64,000 nt of DNA, taken from contig NZ_AEYE02000011.1 in assembly GCF_000298315.2 (NCBI RefSeq), forward strand, positions 62,001 through 126,000, in the 5' to 3' direction. The translations under genes were made by a program, and so were the position numbers. Within the stretch, counting starts at the first letter, position 1. Each line of letters opens with the position of its first letter. The notes under the pieces are model-generated. The model saw only the letters and a list, made by a program, of their open reading frames with translations. It searched no databases and was not told the origin of the DNA. The stretch is from Rhizobium grahamii CCGE 502 (GTDB lineage Bacteria; Pseudomonadota; Alphaproteobacteria; Rhizobiales; Rhizobiaceae). Of the stretch, positions 1-9,195 are shown one piece after another.

Positions 1-1
1 C

Positions 2-568
2 TATCTGAAATCGCGCCTGCTGATCCCGCAACAGGCCAAGGATGACGGCCCCTCAGGGGAGGAAATGGCGGCAACGCTTGCCTTCCGTCTGAAGCGTCTC
101 GAGGCGATGCGCGAGGCTGCAAGCGGTCTCGTCAACCGCAACCGTCTGGGCCGCGATATCTTTGCTCGCGGTGCGCCCGAGCATATTCCGGACAGGCAGC
201 AGTCAGCATACACCGCCAGTCTCTACGATCTCTTGACGGCTTATGCGTCTCTCAGGCAGCGTCAGGCGGTGACACAGGTGACGATTGCACGAAGGAGTGT
301 TTGGTCGCTGACGGATGCCCGCGAGCTTCTGACCCGCATCATCGGCGAGATTGGCGATTGGACGGCACTGGAAGCCTATCTCCTGCGCTATATGGCGTCG
401 CCGGAAGACAGAGTGACAGCAATTGCCAGTGCGTTCGCGGCTTCCCTCGAGCTCGTTCGCGAAGGTAAGCTTGAAATCCGGCAGGACGGGGCCTTCCAGC
501 CGCTCTATATGCGGCGTGGCCCTAAGCACGGGACGCTGCAGGTGGTCGAACAGGAGCGACCGGCGTGA
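2..568 (+). CDS. scpA: Segregation and condensation protein A (ScpA), 5' end cut by the window
   Basis: This is the C-terminal part of the kleisin subunit of the SMC-ScpA-ScpB condensin, which bridges SMC heads and helps compact and segregate the chromosome. The reading frame is open from base 2 and begins with YLKSRLLIPQ, a typical ScpA stretch, so the true start lies outside the window and the internal ATG at 65 is not the start. About 188 codons are present, ending in the winged-helix region that contacts the SMC head (FAASLELVREGKLEIRQD). The stop overlaps the scpB start by 4 bp, so the two genes are translationally coupled. The call rests on family resemblance and on the adjacent scpB. 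Confidence 0.93.
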   Translation, partial: YLKSRLLIPQQAKDDGPSGEEMAATLAFRLKRLEAMREAASGLVNRNRLGRDIFARGAPEHIPDRQQSAYTASLYDLLTAYASLRQRQAVTQVTIARRSVWSLTDARELLTRIIGEIGDWTALEAYLLRYMASPEDRVTAIASAFAASLELVREGKLEIRQDGAFQPLYMRRGPKHGTLQVVEQERPA

Positions 569-1281
569 CCGATCTGGAAGACGAACATATCGACAATACG
601 ATGGCGGACGATTCAGAGGACGATCTCCGTGCGGAGGCAGAGGCGGAGCGCATTGCCGAAGCACTGGTCTTCGCATCCGCGCAGCCCGTCTCCGAAGGCT
701 TCATCGCGGACCGCTTGCCGCGTGCGCTGAATGTCCGCGCGATCATGCTGCGCCTGAAGGAGCAGTATGCCCATCGCGGTGTGAACCTTGTCCAAGTGGA
801 TGACGCTTGGGCCTTTCGCACGGCCGCAGATCTCTCCTTCGTCATCAGGCGCGACGAGAACGAGGCAAAGAAGCTGTCACGAGCGGCATTGGAAGTGCTG
901 GCGATCATTGCGTATCACCAGCCGGTGACGCGCGCCGAGATCGAAGATATCAGAGGGGTGCAGACCTCCCGTGGCACGCTTGATGTGTTGATGGAGGCCG
1001 GCTGGGTTCGCTTTCGCGGTCGCAGGCGCACGCCCGGTCGCCCCGTCACCTTAGGTACGACGCGCGATTTCCTTGACCATTTCGGCCTGGAGGAGCTGCG
1101 CGATCTGCCTGGCCTTGAAGAATTGAAGGGCGCGGGACTGCTCTCCGGTCGCATACCGGCCAATTTCAATGTACCATCGCCTACTATGAACGACGAGTTG
1201 ACCGAGGACGAAGATCCAATAACGCAACTCGATCTTGAAGAACTCGGTCTGCTTGCGCCTGGTGGCGCCTCCGAAGACTAG
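565..1281 (+). CDS. scpB: Segregation and condensation protein B (ScpB)
   Basis: ScpB is the dimeric winged-helix partner of ScpA in the bacterial condensin. The 238-residue product has the expected tandem winged-helix core; EALVFASAQPVSE and ALEVLAIIAYHQPVTRAEI are characteristic. An acidic N-terminal extension and an acidic C-terminal tail (ELTEDEDPITQLDLEEL) flank it. The GTG start at 565 overlaps the scpA stop as GTGA, which favours it over the internal ATG at 601. It is followed after a 185-bp gap by tatABC, an order common in Rhizobiales. Confidence 0.93.
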   Translation: MTDLEDEHIDNTMADDSEDDLRAEAEAERIAEALVFASAQPVSEGFIADRLPRALNVRAIMLRLKEQYAHRGVNLVQVDDAWAFRTAADLSFVIRRDENEAKKLSRAALEVLAIIAYHQPVTRAEIEDIRGVQTSRGTLDVLMEAGWVRFRGRRRTPGRPVTLGTTRDFLDHFGLEELRDLPGLEELKGAGLLSGRIPANFNVPSPTMNDELTEDEDPITQLDLEELGLLAPGGASED

Positions 1282-1466
1282 GCGGATTGACCTTTGTTCC
1301 GTTACGCATTTCGAAAACAATGCCGATCACGGTTTTTCGAATGTGTAATCTCTTGTCACAGACGGCGATACCGTGACATTAAGCGACAATCTACCGGGAA
1401 CTTTGATGTTGGAATTGGTGTGGGAAACTCTTACATCAAGAAACATCGCAACAGGGAGTTAGCGTA

Positions 1467-1667
1467 ATGGGTTCTTTTAGCATGTGGCACTGGCTGATCG
1501 TTTTGGCCATCGTGCTGTTGTTGTTCGGTCGCGGCAAGATTCCGGAACTGATGGGCGATGTTGCCAAGGGCATCAAGAGCTTCAAGAAGGGCATGAACGA
1601 CGAAGACAGCACGCCCGAGACCACGGCTGGCAAGACCGTCGATCACAAGGCCGACGAAACCAAGTAA
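1467..1667 (+). CDS. tatA: Twin-arginine translocase subunit TatA
   Basis: TatA is the small pore-forming subunit of the Tat system, which exports folded proteins across the inner membrane. The 66-residue protein has one N-terminal membrane helix (about residues 5-21, [15 protein letters not shown]), the conserved [12 protein letters not shown] hinge, an amphipathic helix and a short charged tail. The ATG at 1467 is preceded by AGGGAG. It is the first gene of tatABC and lies 49 bp before tatB. Confidence 0.95.
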   Translation: MGSFSMWHWLIVLAIVLLLFGRGKIPELMGDVAKGIKSFKKGMNDEDSTPETTAGKTVDHKADETK

Positions 1668-1716
1668 TCACCTCCGGGCAAACGTAGCCCCCACGTTTCC
1701 CGTCCAGGAGCCTTGA

Positions 1717-2319
1717 ATGTTCGATATTGGCTGGACCGAGCTGCTTGTCATCGCGGTCGTACTGATCGTGGTGGTTGGTCCGAAGGACTTGCCGCCGATG
1801 CTGCGTGCGTTCGGCAAGATGACCCAGCGTGCGCGCAAGGTCGCAGGCGAGTTTCGCGCGCAGTTCGATGAGGCGCTCCGTGAAGCCGATCTGGACGATG
1901 TGCGCCAGACGCTCGCTGATGCGCAGAAGTTGAACCCCGTCAACAGTTTGCGAGATGCGATGAACCCGCTTCGGCAAATGGGCAACGACATCAAGGCGGA
2001 CCTGCAGAAGGCGACGACTGTCGACAACAAGAGCGAGGTTCCGGCTGCTGCCGTTTCCGTGCCGGAGCCGTCGATGAGCCTGCCGGAAACGCCGCCGGTC
2101 GTAACACCGGTGCCGGCGACAGGTTCGGAGCCGGTCGCGGCGGTAGTCCCGGAAAAGCCGAAGGCAGTTCGCAAGCCACGCGCAAAGGCAGAGCCAGCGA
2201 CGACCGAGAGGCCTAAGCGCGCTTCGACGAAGACGACCACCGTCAGCAAGCCAGCGGCAGTCGCCGCTACAGCCGCTCCGAAGAAGACGGCAGCAAAGAA
2301 GAAGAAGGATGATGCATGA
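1717..2319 (+). CDS. tatB: Twin-arginine translocase subunit TatB
   Basis: TatB forms the substrate receptor complex with TatC. The 200-residue product starts MFDIGWTELLVIAVVL, a single membrane helix with the conserved early Glu, then GPKDLPPMLRAFGKM and a long amphipathic helix. Residues after about 105 are Pro/Ala/Val-rich and end in an Ala/Lys-rich tail (APKKTAAKKKKDDA) that is longer than in E. coli TatB. Its stop overlaps the tatC start by 4 bp (ATGA). Confidence 0.94.
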   Translation: MFDIGWTELLVIAVVLIVVVGPKDLPPMLRAFGKMTQRARKVAGEFRAQFDEALREADLDDVRQTLADAQKLNPVNSLRDAMNPLRQMGNDIKADLQKATTVDNKSEVPAAAVSVPEPSMSLPETPPVVTPVPATGSEPVAAVVPEKPKAVRKPRAKAEPATTERPKRASTKTTTVSKPAAVAATAAPKKTAAKKKKDDA

Positions 2320-3143
2320 GCGGTGAGATCGAAGATAAGCCGCAGCCATTGATCGAACATCTGATGGAACTGCGTACACGGCTGATCTGGTCGATCGGTG
2401 CGTTTTTCGTCGCGTTCATCGCCTGCTTCATATTCGCCAAGCATCTCTTCAATGTCCTGGTCTACCCCTACAAATGGGCGGTGACCTGGGCGAAGCTCGA
2501 TGTGTCCAAGGCGCAGCTCATTTACACCGCGCCGCAGGAATTCTTCTTCACGCAGGTGAAGGTCGCCATGTTCGGCGGTCTGGTGATCGCGTTTCCGATC
2601 ATCGCCGCGCAGATCTACAAGTTCGTGGCGCCCGGACTCTACAAGAACGAGCGCGCGGCTTTCCTTCCGTTTTTGATCGCGTCGCCGATCCTATTCCTGA
2701 TGGGTGCTTCGCTCGTCTACTTCTTCTTCACGCCGATGGTCATGTGGTTCTTCCTGACTATGCAGCAGGCGCCGGGTGAGGGCGATGTCGCGATCTCTTT
2801 GCTTCCTAAGGTCTCTGAATATCTCAGCCTGATCATGACGCTGGTGTTCTCGTTTGGCCTGGTTTTCCAGCTCCCCGTGATCACCACGCTGCTCGCCCGC
2901 GTCGGCCTGTTGACGTCTCAATGGCTTGCCGAGAAACGCAAGTTTGCGATCGTGCTTGCCTTTATCGTTGCAGCGGTGCTGACGCCGCCCGATCCGATGT
3001 CCCAGATCGGCCTTGCGCTGCCGACCATCCTTCTCTACGAGATTTCCATCTACGCGGCGCGACTCGTGGAGCGCCAGCGTGCCCGCGAGGCGGTCGAAGA
3101 GGCTGAAGGAACCACGGACGTTGCCAAGACGGACAACGTCTGA
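2316..3143 (+). CDS. tatC: Sec-independent translocase subunit TatC
   Basis: TatC is the polytopic core of the Tat translocase and binds twin-arginine signal peptides. The 275-residue protein begins with a cytoplasmic stretch containing PLIEHLMELRTRLI, the usual TatC signature, and has six hydrophobic segments. FVAPGLYKNER and VLTPPDPMSQ are family motifs. A charged cytoplasmic tail ends the protein. It is co-translated with tatB, and serS follows after 90 bp. Confidence 0.95.
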   Translation: MSGEIEDKPQPLIEHLMELRTRLIWSIGAFFVAFIACFIFAKHLFNVLVYPYKWAVTWAKLDVSKAQLIYTAPQEFFFTQVKVAMFGGLVIAFPIIAAQIYKFVAPGLYKNERAAFLPFLIASPILFLMGASLVYFFFTPMVMWFFLTMQQAPGEGDVAISLLPKVSEYLSLIMTLVFSFGLVFQLPVITTLLARVGLLTSQWLAEKRKFAIVLAFIVAAVLTPPDPMSQIGLALPTILLYEISIYAARLVERQRAREAVEEAEGTTDVAKTDNV

Positions 3144-3233
3144 CGACTCCCTCAATGAGCGCTTCCAAGCATCCGGTCGAGGCCCAGCCGGGCTTTGGCC
3201 GGCTTATCTTTTTTGCAACGACCTGGAACGACG

Positions 3234-4517
<1,284 letters not shown>

Positions 4518-4521
4518 GCCG

Positions 4522-5289
4522 ATGCGCATTCTGCTCACCAACGACGACGGCATTCACGCAGAAGGCCTCGCGGCGCTGGAGCGGATTGCGCGGACACTCT
4601 CCGATGACGTCTGGATTGTCGCGCCGGAGACGGACCAAAGCGGCCTCGCGCATTCGCTGAGCCTTTCCGAGCCGTTGCGGCTTCGCAAGATTTCCGACAG
4701 GCATTTCGCTCTGCGCGGAACGCCTACCGATTGCGTCATCATGGGCATCAAGCAGGTCATGGACATTAAGCCGGATCTGGTGCTTTCAGGCGTCAATTCT
4801 GGTTCGAACGTCGCCGACGATGTCACCTATTCGGGCACCGTCGCCGGCGCCATTGAAGGCACGCTGCAGGGTGTTCGCTCTGTTGCATTGAGCCAGGCCT
4901 ACCTGCACCAAGACGGCGCAAGGACAGTCCCCTGGGAGGTCTGTGAGGCGCACGCCCCGGCGCTTCTCGATAAACTGATGGCGCTCGAATTGCCTGTCGG
5001 GACGTTCCTGAACCTGAACTTTCCGAATTGCAGGCCCGAGGAAGTCGAGGGTGTCGAAGTGACGGCACAAGGCAAGCTCGCCTTCAATTTACAGGTCGAT
5101 GAACGGGCAGATGGACGGGGCTTTCCATACTACTGGCTCAGGTTCGGCGAGCGTGCCGGTGCCTTCACCGCAGGTACGGATATTCACGCTCTGAAGCATC
5201 GCAAGATTTCGGTAACTCCTTTGAAACTGGATCTGACTGATTATTCCGTACAGGACCGCGTGGCGCGGGCGCTTTCGGGTACGGAGTAA
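4522..5289 (+). CDS. surE: 5'/3'-nucleotidase SurE
   Basis: SurE is a metal-dependent nucleoside monophosphatase associated with stationary-phase survival. The 255-residue protein begins [16 protein letters not shown], whose NDDG supplies the metal-binding aspartates. It continues with [12 protein letters not shown] and the [19 protein letters not shown] loop. The surE-pcm-nlpD order is the same as in enterobacteria, supporting a conserved stress and cell-envelope neighbourhood. Confidence 0.95.
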   Translation: MRILLTNDDGIHAEGLAALERIARTLSDDVWIVAPETDQSGLAHSLSLSEPLRLRKISDRHFALRGTPTDCVIMGIKQVMDIKPDLVLSGVNSGSNVADDVTYSGTVAGAIEGTLQGVRSVALSQAYLHQDGARTVPWEVCEAHAPALLDKLMALELPVGTFLNLNFPNCRPEEVEGVEVTAQGKLAFNLQVDERADGRGFPYYWLRFGERAGAFTAGTDIHALKHRKISVTPLKLDLTDYSVQDRVARALSGTE

Positions 5290-5295
5290 ATCGTT

Positions 5296-5949
5296 TTGAC
5301 TGCACGGTTGGTGGAGAAGGAAGGCTTTGCGGCGCTCGTGTTGAGGCTGCGAGCCGAGGGTGTATCCGATCTGGATCTGCTGACGGCCGTTGAGCAGACG
5401 CCACGGTCATTGTTCGTGCCGCCCCAGTTTGCCGAGGAAGCCTATTCCAGCCGCACGATACCGATCGAATGCGGCTCCTTCATTGAGGGCGTGGATTTCG
5501 CGGTCAGGGTTTTGCATCACTTGAAGATCAAGCCGGGGCAACGTGTCCTCGAGGTCGGCACGGGCAGCGGCTTCATGTCCGCCGTCATGGCGCGCATGGC
5601 CGAACGCGTGCTGACGATCGACCGCTACAAGACGCTGACGACAAACGCGCAGCGCCGTCTCGATTCGCTTGGGCTCAGGAATGTCATTATTCGCCAGGCC
5701 GATGGCAGCGCCGGCCTGCAAGGTGAGGGGACGTTCGACCGGATTCTGGTCACCGCTGCGTTCAGCTCGATGCCGCGGTTCTACACCGACCAGCTTGTTT
5801 CAGGCGGTTCGATGATCGCCCCTTTGATGATTTCCGAGAATGAGTGTCGCCTGGTGCGGCTTACGAAAACGGGCAGCCGCTTCGAGCGCGAGGAACTGTT
5901 CGACACGCCTTATCTCCCGATCGTGCCGCGGCTTGCTTCGCAACTTTGA
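5296..5949 (+). CDS. pcm: Protein-L-isoaspartate O-methyltransferase-like protein
   Basis: The family repairs isoaspartyl residues with S-adenosylmethionine. The 217-residue protein has the SAM-binding motif VLEVGTGSGFMSAVMARM (about residues 81-98) and a DRILVTAAF post-I motif. The start is a TTG at 5296, 6 bp after the surE stop, with ACGGAG upstream. The segment that in classical PCM reads GQTISQPYIVA is replaced by IPIECGSFIEGVDFA, so substrate specificity may differ. Position between surE and nlpD supports the pcm name. The methyltransferase fold is clear; isoaspartyl activity is inferred. Confidence 0.82.
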   Translation: MTARLVEKEGFAALVLRLRAEGVSDLDLLTAVEQTPRSLFVPPQFAEEAYSSRTIPIECGSFIEGVDFAVRVLHHLKIKPGQRVLEVGTGSGFMSAVMARMAERVLTIDRYKTLTTNAQRRLDSLGLRNVIIRQADGSAGLQGEGTFDRILVTAAFSSMPRFYTDQLVSGGSMIAPLMISENECRLVRLTKTGSRFEREELFDTPYLPIVPRLASQL

Positions 5950-6086
5950 GGCGATCCGCCTGTAGGTGTTGCTATGGTTAGCAATCTCTCAAAAAAATCT
6001 CGCGAATTTCGGCACCTTAACCGCGTGGTAATACTAACGCGCTTTAATAAACCCACAAATGGTTGCGTTCATCAGTGGGTCGAGTC

Positions 6087-7655
6087 ATGCGTTTCAGTCT
6101 TTCGCCAAGAGTAGGCAAGTCTGCCGGTAATGTCCTGATAGCGGCTTTGCTGGCGAGTACAGTAGCGGGTTGCAGTTCCGATGTGACACGTTTCGGTGGT
6201 CTTTTCTCGTCGTCCGGTCAGGATCAGATAACGACCAATTCCATTCCGCGCAGAAACATGAATGGCCTACAAGCCGATCCAGTTCCACAGGCGGATCTGG
6301 CCCAGGGTGGCTATGCTGCGAACAACCAAGCGATGAACCAGCCTTATCCGGCCCAGCCAGCTTACGGCGCCTCCAGCGCCCGGATGGCCTCTGCACCTGT
6401 CTCTGTTCAGCGTTCCGAGCTTGCCGCGCCCTCCGCAGTAGCGCCGGCCGCGCCGTCCAGGGAAAAGCAGGTCGCACTCGCTCAACCGTTCCCCGCTGCC
6501 GCGGCTCCGAAGAAGTCGGCGCCAATTCTCGTTCCGCCAAAGGCGGCAACCGACTCGATCGTTACCGGCACGACACCCAAGGTTTCCGGCTGGTCAGCAA
6601 ACAACGCGCCGTCCGTGACCCTTCGCCCGGGTGAAAGCATTACGACGCTCGCCAATCGCTATGGTGTGCCGGAAAAGGAAATCCTCAGGGTCAACGGCTT
6701 CAAGACTGCCGCTGCCGCCAAGCCCGGTCAGATCATCCTGATCCCGACCCTCAACGGTGGCAATGCCGCCAAGGCATCTGCCCAGACGGCAGATCTCTCC
6801 AAGGGTGGCCACCTGCCGCAGCCTGGTAAACAGCAAGAACAGAACGTTGCGGTCGTTCCGGGCGCGAACTCCGCCCGCGACAAGTCGGTCGCAAATGCGG
6901 ATCCGTCCGGCAAGCTTTCGGCCGGTGCAGGCAAAGGGCCGAAGGGTGCCGGCGGCACTTACGTCGTCAAGCCGGGCGACTCGCTTGCCAAGATCGCCAA
7001 GGCGACTGGCACCAGCATCGACGATCTGAAGGCTGCCAATAATCTGTCGGCCGGTTCGATCCGCATCGGTCAGGAGCTCAACCTGCCGGGCGCTTCGCGG
7101 GATGGCATGAAGACGGCCTCCATTCCGGTGAAGGCAGAGCCGAAGCCGGTCGCACAGCCTGCCTCCGCAACGTCGACTGCTTCTGCGCAGCCGGCAACCT
7201 ACAAGGCTCCTGTTGCCACCGAGACGGTGGATGAGGCGGCCAAGAAGGAAGTGGCCTCCGCAGCACCTGAGGCAACCGGCATCGGCAAATATCGCTGGCC
7301 GGTCCGTGGAGCCGTCATTGCGGCCTACGGCGCCAACGTCAACGGCAGCCGCAACGATGGTATCGACATTTCGGTGCCGCAGGGTACGCCGATCAAGGCC
7401 GCCGAAAACGGCGTGGTGATCTATGCAGGCAACGGCCTGAAGGAACTCGGCAACACGGTTCTCGTCCGCCACGACGACGGGACGGTCACTGTCTACGGCA
7501 ATGCCGATACCCTGAGCGTCACCCGCGGCCAGAAGATCCAGCGCGGCCAGACGGTTGCCGTCTCCGGGATGAGCGGCAGCGTCAAGCAGCCGCAGGTCCA
7601 CTTCGAAGTCCGCAAGGATGCGACTCCCGTCAACCCGATTACTTTCCTCGAATAG
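6087..7655 (+). CDS. nlpD: NlpD-like lipoprotein with two LysM domains and a degenerate LytM (M23) domain
   Basis: This is probably an outer-membrane-anchored activator of peptidoglycan amidases in cell separation. The 522-residue product has a signal peptide with lipobox TVAGC (Cys about residue 29) and a Pro/Ala-rich linker. LysM repeats lie near residues 175-219 (RPGESITTLANRYGVPE) and 290-333 (VKPGDSLAKIAKATGTS). The LytM domain covers about 400-522. Its zinc ligands are partly lost: the usual HxGID reads NDGID and the final HxH reads QVH, so hydrolase activity is unlikely. The ATG at 6087 is chosen over a TTG at 6063 because it gives a proper signal peptide. It follows surE-pcm as in E. 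coli. Confidence 0.88.
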   Translation: MRFSLSPRVGKSAGNVLIAALLASTVAGCSSDVTRFGGLFSSSGQDQITTNSIPRRNMNGLQADPVPQADLAQGGYAANNQAMNQPYPAQPAYGASSARMASAPVSVQRSELAAPSAVAPAAPSREKQVALAQPFPAAAAPKKSAPILVPPKAATDSIVTGTTPKVSGWSANNAPSVTLRPGESITTLANRYGVPEKEILRVNGFKTAAAAKPGQIILIPTLNGGNAAKASAQTADLSKGGHLPQPGKQQEQNVAVVPGANSARDKSVANADPSGKLSAGAGKGPKGAGGTYVVKPGDSLAKIAKATGTSIDDLKAANNLSAGSIRIGQELNLPGASRDGMKTASIPVKAEPKPVAQPASATSTASAQPATYKAPVATETVDEAAKKEVASAAPEATGIGKYRWPVRGAVIAAYGANVNGSRNDGIDISVPQGTPIKAAENGVVIYAGNGLKELGNTVLVRHDDGTVTVYGNADTLSVTRGQKIQRGQTVAVSGMSGSVKQPQVHFEVRKDATPVNPITFLE

Positions 7656-7676
7656 GTATTGCGTCCGAGGATGCTC

Positions 7677-7704
7677 AAAAGCCCGGCCTCAAAGCCGGGC
7701 TTTT
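7677..7704. terminator. Bidirectional Rho-independent terminator between nlpD and the DUF815 gene
   Basis: A perfect stem AAGCCCGGC / GCCGGGCTT with a short loop is flanked by A-tracts and T-tracts on both sides. It sits between the nlpD stop and the stop of the convergent ATPase gene and can terminate transcription from both directions. Confidence 0.85.
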
Positions 7705-7705
7705 G

Positions 7706-8581
7706 TCATTGGGCGCGGTCGAGCGCGATACGCATCCGGCCGGCGAGATCCTGAATGTACTGCCAGGCGACGCGGCCGGAACGCGCGCCACGGGTCGTCG
7801 CCCATTCCAGCGCCTCCGCATGCATTTTCTCGCGATCGACCGGCAGCTTGAAATGGTCAGCGTAGCCGTCAATCATCGTCAGATAGTCGTCCTGGCTGCA
7901 TTTGTGGAAACCAAGCCAAAGGCCGAACCGGTCGGAAAGCGAAACCTTCTCTTCGACCGCTTCCGAAGGGTTGATCGCGGTCGACTGCTCGTTCTCCATC
8001 ATGTGACGCGGGAGCAGGTGGCGGCGGTTCGAGGTCGCATAGAAGAGGACGTTGTCCGGTCGACCTTCCACGCCGCCGTCAAGGGCTGCCTTGAGCGATT
8101 TGTATGCCGTATCATCGTGATCGAACGAGAGATCGTCGCAGAAGACGATGACACGATGCGGCGTGTCCTTAAGAAGATCGAGCAGTGTGGGGAGGCTAGC
8201 AATGTCTTCGCGATGCACTTCCACCAGCTTCAGCGATACTCCACTCTCGCGCCGCACGTCCTCGTGAACAGCCTTGACGAGCGAGGACTTTCCCATGCCG
8301 CGCGCACCCCAAAGGAGAACATTGTTTGCCGCATAGCCTTCGGCAAAGCGCACCGTATTCTCGTGCAGGATGTCCCGCACGCGGTCGACGCCGCGGATCA
8401 GCTTCAGGGCCACGCGATTCGGGCGAGCAACGGGCTGGAGATGCTGGCGGGCAGGGGACCAGACAAAGCAGTCGGCCGCGTTCCAGTCGTTGATCGCCGG
8501 CGCCGGACCAGCCAACCGGTCGATGGCGTCCGTCAGCCGGCGCAGCTCTGCCAGAATGGCGTTGTTGACGTCTTCGGCCAT
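7706..8581 (-). CDS. DUF815 family AAA-type ATP-binding protein
   Basis: This 291-residue protein belongs to a conserved but poorly understood proteobacterial P-loop ATPase family. It has a Walker A motif GARGMGKS (residues 92-99), a Walker B-like VIVFCDDLSF (about 144-153) and a sensor-like NVLFYATSNRRHL. The start at 8581 is preceded by AGGAGG (minus strand), which decides it over an upstream in-frame start at 8644. It is monocistronic, convergent with nlpD and divergent from yajC. The biochemical role is unknown. Confidence 0.88.
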   Translation of the reverse strand: MAEDVNNAILAELRRLTDAIDRLAGPAPAINDWNAADCFVWSPARQHLQPVARPNRVALKLIRGVDRVRDILHENTVRFAEGYAANNVLLWGARGMGKSSLVKAVHEDVRRESGVSLKLVEVHREDIASLPTLLDLLKDTPHRVIVFCDDLSFDHDDTAYKSLKAALDGGVEGRPDNVLFYATSNRRHLLPRHMMENEQSTAINPSEAVEEKVSLSDRFGLWLGFHKCSQDDYLTMIDGYADHFKLPVDREKMHAEALEWATTRGARSGRVAWQYIQDLAGRMRIALDRAQ

Positions 8582-8790
8582 GGGCCTTCCTCCTGAATTC
8601 TGGTTGCGACCAGCGTGCTGTGTCTTTTGCCTGCGGCGTAGCATGGCCTTTTGCGAGCGGAAAGGTTATGAGGCAGCGGAATCGGTACGGTTTCCGGCTG
8701 TTTCTGTTGCATTCGCAAAGACCATAATTATAGTCCGGCCACCCGAGAAAAGGCGGAGTTCCGCCACCGGAAAGTTTTGAGGAGTTTAGC

Positions 8791-9138
8791 ATGTTCATCA
8801 CCCCGGCATTTGCCCAGGCTGCCACCGACACCGCGGCGTCGCCGTTCGGCTCTGGCCTTGAAATGATCATCCTTTTCGTGCCGCTGATGGTCGTCTGGTA
8901 CTTCCTGCTGATCCGTCCGCAGCGCGCGCAGGCCAAGAAGCGCGAAGAAACGCTGAAGGCGATCCGTCGCGGCGATCAGGTTGTCACCGCTGGCGGTCTC
9001 GTCGGCAAGGTCACCAAGGTTGTTGACGACAAGGAGCTCGAAGTGGAAATTGCAGACGGCGTTCGCGTTCGCGTCGTCCGCACCGGCATCACGGAAGTTC
9101 GCGTAAAGGGCGAGCCGGTCAAGGCGGACGCTGCATAA
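8791..9138 (+). CDS. yajC: Preprotein translocase accessory subunit YajC
   Basis: YajC associates with SecDF-YidC at the Sec translocon. The 115-residue protein has one membrane segment (about residues 24-42, GLEMIILFVPLMVVWYFLL), followed by IRPQRAQAKKREETLKAIRRGD and VVTAGGLVGKV, all family hallmarks. GAGGAG precedes the ATG. It is directly upstream of the fused secDF gene with a 57-bp spacer, indicating an operon. Confidence 0.95.
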   Translation: MFITPAFAQAATDTAASPFGSGLEMIILFVPLMVVWYFLLIRPQRAQAKKREETLKAIRRGDQVVTAGGLVGKVTKVVDDKELEVEIADGVRVRVVRTGITEVRVKGEPVKADAA

Positions 9139-9195
9139 TATTGCAAATCTAGCTGTGGAACCGGATTGGGCCGGGTCGGAAATAGTCGAGAGAAA

